A stretch of DNA of 8,094 bases, taken from Bacteroidota bacterium. Its GTDB lineage: Bacteria; Bacteroidota; Bacteroidia; 2-12-FULL-35-15. Location of the stretch: assembly GCA_021413595.1 (NCBI GenBank), contig JAIOQD010000363.1, forward strand, positions 1 to 8,094. Direction: 5' to 3'. Under the pieces are notes generated by a model that saw only the letters and a program-made list of their open reading frames with translations, was not told where the DNA came from and made no database searches. This document shows positions 1 to 7,154 of this stretch, one piece after another. The number at the start of each line of letters is the position of its first letter. The first letter of the stretch is position 1. Made by a program: the position numbers and the translations under genes.

Positions 1-246
1 TTGCCCTTTTAAAAAAAATATTTTTTCAGATAATTTAGCAGCTTCGTTTGCGGTTATTATGGCTTTTTCATATTGTGACTTTTCTGAGAATTCTTCACTC
101 AATTTATTTAGAATGAATACTTTATTAGTGTCTTGTTTGGCGGTTTTGAGAACGTACTGTAAAGAATCGGTTTTGGATTGGGCGAAACCTTCAAGGTTTT
201 GAAAACCTTGAAGGTTTAATAGAAGAAAGAGAAAATGTTTTTTCAT
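1..246 (-). CDS. Secreted TPR-repeat protein, N-terminal part (runs off left edge)
   Basis: Reading leftward from ATG at 246 the frame stays open to base 1, giving 82 residues with no stop. It begins MKKHFLFLLL (basic n-region, then a short hydrophobic run) and reaches FAQS at residues 21-24, a typical Bacteroidota signal-peptidase site. The mature part starts KTDSLQYVLKTAKQDTNKV, followed by a helix pair of tetratricopeptide-repeat type at about residues 42-76 (LNKLSEEF, then YEKAIITANEAAKLSEK). In this phylum such starts usually belong to exported TPR proteins, often sensor histidine kinases or LuxR-type regulators; the output domain is outside the window, so the role is not decided. The start lies 9 bp after the stop of the upstream gene, with an A/T-rich leader and no Shine-Dalgarno. 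Residues 11-21 (NLQGFQNLEGF) are encoded by a 33-bp palindrome, and they interrupt what should be the hydrophobic core of the signal peptide. Confidence 0.75.
   Translation of the reverse strand, partial: MKKHFLFLLLNLQGFQNLEGFAQSKTDSLQYVLKTAKQDTNKVFILNKLSEEFSEKSQYEKAIITANEAAKLSEKIFFLKGQ
185..217. repeat. 33-bp nested palindrome inside a coding region
   Basis: Two 16-base arms, AAACCTTCAAGGTTTT and AAAACCTTGAAGGTTT, are perfect reverse complements around one central base. Each arm contains a smaller palindrome, AACCTTnAAGGTT, so the element can form one long hairpin or two small ones. Its length is exactly 11 codons and it keeps the surrounding frame open. Confidence 0.9.
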
Positions 247-255
247 TATTTATAT

Positions 256-825
256 TTAATTCAAGCTAGGTTCTACCTTATTCAGCATCGTTACATATAC
301 ATCAACTTGTCTTAAAAAATATTTTAATGTTTTTGTATTATCTGAGTCGATCATCATATCATAAATTTCCAGTCCTTTTTCATTGAACTTACCTACTTTA
401 AAATTCGATTTAGAAAGTGCTGAAATATATTTTAACGGAAAGAGATCGTTAATATTAAGATCTATTAATAGATCGTATTTTTCATCCATAAAATTTTGGA
501 TGACCATAGAAGAAGGCTTTCCAAACCAATTTAAATCTTTAGTTGAAAAAAAATCATACTCAAGTTTAGAAAAAGTCATATCAGGTATTTGTTTTGTGCT
601 AAAAAAGCCCATTGCTTTCACCTTTTTACGATGTTCACGTAAGTATAATACATACCGCTTTACCAATTCAAAATCTTCAGGGTTAGTAGCATCAAATAAG
701 ATCCCAACAGTTTTTATTGTATTGAAATCGAATCGAATAGGTGTACGCAGCCTAGGATTATCCTTTAGTTCCAATTTAATGTAGCTATTACTAATTACAT
801 CTTTTATTTTTTTAAATATGCTCAT
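256..825 (-). CDS. DUF6913-like protein of unknown function
   Basis: 189-residue soluble protein with no signal peptide or membrane segment. The N-terminus is basic (MSIFKKIKDVISNSY). The core, about residues 30-150, carries the stretch TIKTVGILFDATNPEDFELV, then KRYVLYLREHRKKVKAMGFF, DLNWFGKPSS and KYDLLIDLNINDLFPLKYIS. I recognise this layout from memory as the Bacteroidota family DUF6913, whose members often sit beside ligA and dapA. The alternating strand/helix pattern (VGILFDAT, VKAMGFF, DLLIDLN) suggests a Rossmann-like alpha/beta fold, but that is inference and no catalytic motif is evident. It follows ligA by 64 bp and precedes the TPR gene by 9 bp on the same strand. Start chosen at ATG 825, preceded by an A/T-rich leader (AAATTAAATAA) typical of the phylum. 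Function unknown; the placement next to ligA may be synteny rather than a functional link. Confidence 0.85.
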   Translation of the reverse strand: MSIFKKIKDVISNSYIKLELKDNPRLRTPIRFDFNTIKTVGILFDATNPEDFELVKRYVLYLREHRKKVKAMGFFSTKQIPDMTFSKLEYDFFSTKDLNWFGKPSSMVIQNFMDEKYDLLIDLNINDLFPLKYISALSKSNFKVGKFNEKGLEIYDMMIDSDNTKTLKYFLRQVDVYVTMLNKVEPSLN

Positions 826-889
826 TTATTTAATTTAGAGTTAAAAGTTTTTTTTAAGTGTTGGTACTCCATCCATACACTCTTTAATC

Positions 890-2908
<2,019 letters not shown>

Positions 2909-2933
2909 TTAATATGTAATAGTACCTCTGTTC

Positions 2934-4403
2934 TTATATCCCTTTTCTCATCATGATCACATACGTTATCCCAGAAACAAAAAAACCAACAAACCAGGCA
3001 TAATTATATAATTGAGAAATCCAATGCCAAACTGCATCTTTATCAATTGCACCAATAGTAGTTAAAAAACCGGGAATGTTTGGAATAATCACTAGTAACA
3101 ATGCTATTATTGCAAATTTATTAAACCCATTTCCATAAAAATATTGTCCTTTTAATTGATAAAGATCATTTACAATGAGCTTTTGTTTTCGAATAAAATA
3201 ATAATCTGCTATCATGATTCCTCCTATTGGGCCCAGTAAACTTGAATAAGCGATCAGCCATGTAAAAATATATCCGGTAGGATCAGCTATTAGCTTCCAA
3301 GGAAAAATTAATAGTCCTATAATACCTGTAATGTATCCGCCTGTTTTAAAATTAATTTTTGAAGGAGATAAATTTGCAAAATCATTTGCCGGGCTTACAA
3401 TGTTAGCTGCAATATTGGTAGCCAGCGTTGAAAGTGCAACAGCGATCATAGCAATACTTACCAGCATTTTACTTTCAAATTTACCCGCAAGCACTAATGG
3501 ATCCCAAATAGTTTCACCATAAATAATAAGTGTGGCAGAAGTTACAACCACTCCAATGAATGAAAACAAGGTCATGGAAGCAGGAAGCGCAATTGCTTGC
3601 CCCATGATCTGAGCACGCTGACTTTTTGCATAACGTGTAAAATCAGGAATATTGAGCGACAGTGTGGCCCAAAAACCAACCATTCCTGTTAAAGCAGGAA
3701 AAAAATAATTCCAGAAAGCTGCACTTGATTCAAATTTAGAAGGCTGAGAAAGAATTGGGCCTAAACCATTACCGGCTGAAATAGCCCAAAACAAAAGTGC
3801 AAGAGCTGCAATAGGAAGAAAAAAAGCTTTAAAAACCAGTAATTTTTTAATACTTTCTACACCAAGGTACACTACGAACATATTGAGCAGCCAAAATAAA
3901 AAGAACGTAATAGCCGGTCCGGTTTGAAGACCAAATGAGGTGGGAAAAACTTGTGGGATGGTTTCCAGTGAGGGAATCCAGAGCTTGAGCATCAGGTAAA
4001 TTGCATAACCTCCTATCCAGGTTTGAATTCCAAACCATCCACAGGCAACAATAGCACGTAATACAGCCGGAATATTTGCACCACGCACACCAAAACTTGC
4101 ACGTGCAAATACAGGGAAAGGGATACCATATTTAGCGCCCGCATGCCCATTTAATATCATGGGAACAAGTACAACAGTGTTACCAATAAAAATAGTAAGA
4201 ATTGCCTGCCACCAATTCATTCCTCCTTCAATGAGCGAACTGGCAAGCATATACGTAGGAATGCATAAACTCATACTTATCCAAAGGGCTGCATAATTCC
4301 AGGTGTTCCAAGTACGTTTTGATAATGGAACAGGAGCAAGATCTTCGCTGTAAAGGGAGGCGGAAGAGTTTTCTTCAGAATGTTCTAAAGATCCTTTGGT
4401 CAT
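2934..4403 (-). CDS. NCS1-family nucleobase/allantoin/hydantoin-type cation symporter
   Basis: 489-residue inner-membrane protein with about 12 hydrophobic segments, the usual size for nucleobase:cation symporter-1 permeases (Mhp1, PucI and uracil or cytosine permease relatives). The N-terminus has the family signature SEDLAPVPLSKRTWNTWNYA (19-38), then MILNGHAGAKYGIPFPVFAR (82-101) and RAIVACGWFGIQTWIGG (116-132). Trp123 and Gln127 have the same W-x3-Q spacing as the substrate-contacting Trp117/Gln121 of Mhp1. GFWATLSLNIPDFTRYA (243-259) and TNIAANIVSPANDF (329-342) match the later core and the Asn-containing helix 8 region. The family imports purines, pyrimidines, allantoin or hydantoins with Na+ or H+; substrate cannot be assigned here because no hydantoinase, allantoinase or pyrimidine-catabolic gene is nearby. 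ATG at 4403 is favoured because it gives the normal cytoplasmic N-terminus. It is first in the minus-strand block and ligA follows after 31 bp. I found no clear -33/-7 promoter in the leader. Confidence 0.96.
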   Translation of the reverse strand: MTKGSLEHSEENSSASLYSEDLAPVPLSKRTWNTWNYAALWISMSLCIPTYMLASSLIEGGMNWWQAILTIFIGNTVVLVPMILNGHAGAKYGIPFPVFARASFGVRGANIPAVLRAIVACGWFGIQTWIGGYAIYLMLKLWIPSLETIPQVFPTSFGLQTGPAITFFLFWLLNMFVVYLGVESIKKLLVFKAFFLPIAALALLFWAISAGNGLGPILSQPSKFESSAAFWNYFFPALTGMVGFWATLSLNIPDFTRYAKSQRAQIMGQAIALPASMTLFSFIGVVVTSATLIIYGETIWDPLVLAGKFESKMLVSIAMIAVALSTLATNIAANIVSPANDFANLSPSKINFKTGGYITGIIGLLIFPWKLIADPTGYIFTWLIAYSSLLGPIGGIMIADYYFIRKQKLIVNDLYQLKGQYFYGNGFNKFAIIALLLVIIPNIPGFLTTIGAIDKDAVWHWISQLYNYAWFVGFFVSGITYVIMMRKGI

Positions 4404-4490
4404 TTGAAAATAATTTTAGTATTGTAGAGCGATCGCATTGTAAATGAGTAAGATCGATAAAAAAATGTGAAAATTTGTATGAGTTTTTAG

Positions 4491-4644
4491 CCCTTAAGCG
4501 CAATAACGTTAAGTTAAGGATTGCTTTTCAAAAAAACGCCTGCTCAAGATACTCGATAAGCTCAGACTGCCCCTTGCGCGAGTCATATTGAGCCTGTGAA
4601 ATATGTGTGCAGGCTTCTCAACTTAATAACATTGCCCTTAAGAG
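4491..4644. repeat. Imperfect long inverted repeat, possible MITE remnant
   Basis: The outer arms 4491-4515 and 4620-4644 are inverted copies matching at 19 of 25 positions by hand alignment (reverse complement of the left arm starts AACTTAA and ends CTTAAGGG; the right arm starts AACTTAA and ends CTTAAGAG). Inside, GCCTGC at 4538-4543 pairs with GCAGGC at 4609-4614, and CTCGATAAGCTCAGACTG (4552-4569) faces AGTCATATTGAGCCTG (4581-4596). The whole 154-bp stretch is therefore a decayed palindrome. No reading frame lies within it. Confidence 0.5.
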
Positions 4645-4933
4645 ATGAAAGCCTAGCCTCCATACAAATATAAAAATATTTAATTAGAGCCTGTTTAAAT
4701 TTTATTCACACGGCTTTCTTATAAAAATAATAAACAATAAGATGTTGATTTAAAGAATGTTATTAAAGTAATAGAAATGCTTTACCATATAAGTGTTGTT
4801 TGAACCCCAAAACCAGATATAGCATGAACACCTCAATTACGGCACAATGTACAACCTTTTGCAAATAAATAAATAAAACAATGTAAAGAATTAGATTTAC
4901 GAGATGAAACGCAGAATAAAGCGACTTCGAGCG

Positions 4934-4968
4934 CATAGCTTTCTCCGCCAAAGGCGAAGAAAACTATG
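4934..4968. repeat. Hairpin with 14 base pairs and AAA loop
   Basis: CATAG / CTATG, TTTCT / AGAAA and CGCC / GGCG pair in register around an AAA loop, broken only by two C-A mismatches. It could be a dispersed palindromic repeat or an RNA structure. No T-run follows on either side, so an intrinsic terminator is unlikely. Confidence 0.65.
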
Positions 4969-5125
4969 AGACGCTATAAATGTATTCAGGAATTTATTTT
5001 CTATGTTTCTATGTGGTTAATTGGACTTCAACGGATTTTATATTTATGCCCTTGGGAATTCATCATCTTAAAATAGCAATACAATCAAAGCATTTTAAAT
5101 ATTAACAATCTATTATCTTTTATAT

Positions 5126-5133
5126 TATTTTTG
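5126..5133 (+). promoter_or_regulatory. Candidate -7 element (TAnnTTTG) for mtgA
   Basis: TATTTTTG fits the Bacteroidota -7 consensus TAnnTTTG and lies 38 bp before the mtgA start, which would give a leader of roughly 30 bases. No good TTTG-type -33 partner is seen at the expected distance, only AT-rich sequence. The match is short in AT-rich DNA and could be chance. Confidence 0.4.
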
Positions 5134-5171
5134 CATCTTGAATAAAAATTGCAAAACAGGTTAATTAGTAA

Positions 5172-5912
5172 ATGAAGGAATTTTTTAAAAAGCTTTGGCG
5201 TTTTACCTGGAAAGCTGCAATGTGGTTTCTTATTATAAGTATTGTATCTGTTATTCTCTTCCGTTGGCTTCCTGTACCTGTTACACCACTTATGCTCACC
5301 CGATGTGTTGAACAAAAGATGAATGGTAAAGAAATGAAACTCAAAAAAAATTGGGTTCCATTCGAAGAGATTTCTCCAAATTTACAATTAGCAGTTGTTT
5401 GTTCCGAAGATCAAAATTTTATAAATCATAGTGGTTTTGATTTTAAGGCGATTGAAAAAGCAATGGATTATAATGCCACTCACAAAAAACAACGTGGAGC
5501 AAGCACAATCAGTCAGCAAACTGCAAAAAATGTTTTTCTATGGTCCGGGCGAAGTTGGATCCGGAAAGGGATTGAAGTATATTTTGTTTTTTTGATCGAA
5601 ACTTTTTGGAGTAAAGAACGGATCATGGAAGTCTATTTAAATGTAATTGAAATAGGTGATGGCGTTTATGGTGCACAAGCCGCCTCCAAATCATTTTTTA
5701 AAAAGGATGCAAAAAACCTTACAAAATCCGAAGCAGCCTTAATAGCCGCTGTTTTACCAAATCCATTAAAATTTTCGGTGGCTAAACCCAGCGCTTATAC
5801 CCGCTATCGGCAAAATTGGATCCTACGCCAGATGGGGTTCTGGGGCGGCACATTAAAATATGAAGAGCCTGCAGCACCAGTAGAGAAGAAAAAAAGGAAG
5901 AAGAAAAAGTAA
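5172..5912 (+). CDS. mtgA: Monofunctional peptidoglycan glycosyltransferase MtgA
   Basis: 246 residues, the normal size for single-domain GT51 enzymes, which polymerise lipid II into glycan strands at the periplasmic face of the inner membrane. A short basic N-terminus is followed by one membrane anchor (about residues 13-31). The five family motifs appear in order: EDQNFINHSG (79-88, catalytic Glu79), GASTISQQTAKN (109-120), RKGIE (131-135, second conserved Glu135), KERIMEVYLN (148-157), and the GDGVYGAQAAS plus SEAALIAAVLPNPLKF region (162-201). There is no transpeptidase domain, which separates it from bifunctional class A PBPs. The C-terminus ends in a Lys/Arg-rich tail (KKKRKKKK) after a Pro/Ala linker, beyond the conserved domain. 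ATG 5172 gives the anchor directly; no Shine-Dalgarno is present. It is transcribed alone, divergent from the permease and convergent with the LRR gene. Confidence 0.97.
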   Translation: MKEFFKKLWRFTWKAAMWFLIISIVSVILFRWLPVPVTPLMLTRCVEQKMNGKEMKLKKNWVPFEEISPNLQLAVVCSEDQNFINHSGFDFKAIEKAMDYNATHKKQRGASTISQQTAKNVFLWSGRSWIRKGIEVYFVFLIETFWSKERIMEVYLNVIEIGDGVYGAQAASKSFFKKDAKNLTKSEAALIAAVLPNPLKFSVAKPSAYTRYRQNWILRQMGFWGGTLKYEEPAAPVEKKKRKKKK

Positions 5913-5997
5913 TTAATAACCTCAATTGTATTCCTCTACATATAGTAATTAGCGCATTTTGAGGGATTCAATAACGTATGGCGCTATCAGGAAAAGG

Positions 5998-6018
5998 TGT
6001 GAAATGTGAAATGTGAAT
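5998..6018. repeat. Three tandem copies of TGTGAAA
   Basis: TGTGAAA, TGTGAAA and TGTGAAT follow one another without gaps just before the inverted-repeat cluster. It is a microsatellite-like array of unknown role. Confidence 0.7.
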
Positions 6019-6025
6019 TGTGGGC

Positions 6026-6130
6026 TGTCACTCTGCGCTTTGTCGAAGAGTGTGGGAAGCTATCACAGATGTTTCGACAGGCTCAACATGACAACGCACT
6101 TTGGATTGAGTCGGCTCAAGCGGAGTCGAG
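6026..6130. repeat. Cluster of TGTCA…TGTCGAA dispersed palindromic repeats
   Basis: TGTCACTCTGCGCTTTGTCG (6026-6045) and TTTCGACAGGCTCAACATGA (6072-6091) are imperfect inverted copies that could fold into a long hairpin with a 25-base loop. A third related piece, GGCTCAAGCGGAGTCGAG, lies at 6113-6130. From memory this resembles the CTTCGACAAGCTCAG-type repeat that recurs between genes in many Bacteroidota genomes; related pieces occur here at 4552-4596 and 7009-7030. Confidence 0.6.
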
Positions 6131-6136
6131 AACCAT

Positions 6137-6160
6137 GTGTAAAAGAGATATTTTTTACAC
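6137..6160. repeat. Perfect 8-bp stem next to LRR gene stop
   Basis: GTGTAAAA (6137-6144) and TTTTACAC (6153-6160) are exact reverse complements around an 8-base loop, four bases beyond the stop of the minus-strand LRR gene. It could help end transcription, but it lacks a GC-rich stem and a trailing U-run, so it is not called as a terminator. Confidence 0.45.
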
Positions 6161-6164
6161 CACT

Positions 6165-6909
6165 CTAATAAAGAATCCTGCACCCCGGCAGCAAGGCCCT
6201 TAAAATTACAATATCGTATTCCTTAAAATAATTCCCCCTCAGATCAAGTACTTCAAGTTTTTTTAGAAAACAAATAGAGTCTGATATCTTGGATATTTTA
6301 TTACTTTTCAGAGAAAGTTGTTTTAAATTTTTTAATTTATAAATACTTTTTGGTATTTCAGTGATCTGATTATTGTCTAAAACTAATTGCTCTAAAGAGC
6401 TTATATTCCCTATTGTTTTTGGGATTTTTGTTATCCCGCACATCACAAAAGTTAAATTTTTCAACCTTTTAAATTCTCCAAAAGAAGTGGGCAAGGTATC
6501 TATTTTAGTATTGAATAAGAGCAGTGTATTTAAGTTTGATAAATACCCAATTGAGTTTGGAAAATAAAATGTACCCACTGAATTATTTTGCATTTCCAAT
6601 ACTTTCAAACGCCCTAAATAAGCGATATCCCAAGGTAAGGAATCCAATTTGGTACTATGCAAATGTAATTCGGTAAGATTTTCGAGCTTGCTAAAACCTG
6701 TTGGCAAAGAAGTAATTTCATTTCCAATACAAGCAAAATAAAGAAGATTAGTAAGATCTTTTAGCTCTGCCGGGAACATTTACATCCACCAAAGCATCTT
6801 TTAAATTGGTGTAAACCATACCCGGAGGTCCGTATTTATCAAAAGCATCTTCCTGCGCATTTAAAAGCAGTGAGAAGGGAAGAAAAAAGAAGAGTAAAAT
6901 TTTAATCAT
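6165..6909 (-). pseudogene. Leucine-rich-repeat secreted protein, frameshifted
   Basis: Two overlapping minus-strand frames together make one gene. The upstream piece (ATG 6909, stop 6748; an earlier ATG at 6936 would only lengthen the n-region) has a signal peptide, MIKILLFFFLPFSLLLNAQ, then a mature start containing DKYGPPGMVYTNLKDAL, which introduces LRR proteins of this phylum. The downstream piece (from 6779 to TAG at 6165) has about seven 23-residue repeats of the L-x2-L-x2-L-x-L-x2-N-x-I/L-x2-(L/I)P kind, for example LENLTELHLHSTKLDSLP and ISSLEQLVLDNNQITEIP, and ends in the usual cap (ALLPGCRILY). The frames overlap by 32 bases. The first repeat strand expected after 'DVNV' (VYKLNLS-like) is absent, which points to a deletion of roughly 15 codons that also shifted the frame. 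LRR proteins usually mediate protein contacts; any role here is unknown. Internal re-initiation at 6779 would give a repeat protein without export signal. Confidence 0.75.
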
Positions 6910-6917
6910 AAACAAAG

Positions 6918-6941
6918 GATTTGACACTAATTTCACGAATT
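6918..6941. repeat. CACTAATTTCACGAATT-type intergenic phrase
   Basis: GACACTAATTTCACGAATT lies just upstream of the LRR gene start. From memory, phrases of this type (CACTAATT / CACGAATT) recur between genes in Bacteroidota. It could be part of the LRR leader or a decayed repeat. Only one copy is present in this window. Confidence 0.3.
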
Positions 6942-7008
6942 ATTATTTTTTAAGGTTCGCCATTGTAAGTTCACAAACTCTCATAGGCAGACTATTTGCG
7001 TTAGGGAT

Positions 7009-7030
7009 CCCTTCGACAAACGCTCAGGAT
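7009..7030. repeat. CCCTTCGACAAACGCTCAGG repeat copy
   Basis: This single copy resembles the reverse-complement-related elements at 4552-4596 and 6026-6130, with TTCGACA followed by GCTCA. It is followed at 7033-7049 by a perfect 7-bp hairpin (ATTCTTC / GAAGAAT, loop TCT). Confidence 0.55.
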
Positions 7031-7080
7031 ACATTCTTCTCTGAAGAATAAATTCCACGGAAATCCTTTTTATTTTTCAC

Positions 7081-7137
7081 AAAAAGATTGTAGTGAAAAG
7101 CCCGCCACTTTCTTTTTAGAAAGGGGAACGCCCAAAA
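7081..7137 (-). repeat. GGGCGTTCCCC…GGCGGGCTTTTC…CAATCTTTTT dispersed repeat
   Basis: On the minus strand, starting 17 bases after the M23-gene stop, come TTTTGGGCGTTCCCC, a hairpin (CTTTCT / AGAAAG with a four-base loop), then GGCGGGCTTTTCACTACAAT and CTTTTT. This block order matches, from memory, a repeat widespread in Bacteroidota intergenic DNA (GGGCGTTCCC, variable hairpin, GGTCGGGCTTTCCGCT, CAATCTTTT). Its place and T-run suggest it may serve as the 3' end of the M23 transcript. Confidence 0.5.
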
Positions 7138-7154
7138 CAGTCTCCAACAAATTC

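Larger units (their letters stand above)
4404..5171. other. Divergent gene-poor spacer with decayed repeats
   Basis: The spacer lies between the divergently read permease and mtgA genes. It holds an imperfect long inverted repeat (4491-4644), an AT-rich stretch (about 4661-4790), a short low-confidence minus-strand reading frame (4763-4936 from ATG or to 4951 from TTG) whose 5' end overlaps a strong hairpin (4934-4968), and the mtgA promoter region (about 5095-5171). Bases 4999-5018 (TTTCTATGTTTCTATGTGGT) resemble an intergenic phrase I associate with Bacteroidota genomes; that link is from memory. I see no tRNA, structural RNA of a known class or transposase remnant. Confidence 0.6.
5913..6164. 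other. Convergent spacer with several short repeats
   Basis: About 250 bp between the 3' ends of mtgA and the LRR gene. It contains a 7-bp tandem repeat, a pair of inverted TTCGACA-type repeats plus a third related piece, and a perfect 8-bp stem next to the LRR stop. AGCGC at 5951-5955 and GCGCT at 5981-5985 could pair weakly. A frame starting ATG at 6006 spans the repeats and shows no protein-like character. No clear T-tailed terminator for mtgA was found. Confidence 0.6.

Noticed and set aside
383..784. Plus-strand open frame of 133 codons opposite the DUF6913 gene
   Set aside because: It is the antisense shadow of a well-supported minus-strand gene, has no recognisable domain and arises from AT-rich codon use.
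844..889. Possible terminator between ligA and the DUF6913 gene
   Set aside because: A weak stem (AGTGT / ACACT) can form, but on the transcribed strand it is followed by A residues rather than U, so it is not an intrinsic terminator.
4427..4436. GCGATCGC palindrome upstream of the permease, like the cyanobacterial HIP1 octamer
   Set aside because: Single occurrence in the window; an eight-base palindrome alone has no weight.
4687..4716. AGCCTGTTTAAATTTTATTC…GGCT as an insertion-sequence terminus
   Set aside because: The pairing is only about four bases at each end, no partner terminus or transposase fragment is found, and the likeness to IS ends is vague.
5085..5315. Minus-strand frame of 76 codons across the mtgA start
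   Set aside because: It overlaps the antisense of the mtgA membrane anchor and promoter region and its composition is not protein-like.
6006..6203. Plus-strand frame of 65 codons after mtgA
   Set aside because: It is made of the intergenic repeats themselves and then runs antisense into the LRR gene; no coding character.
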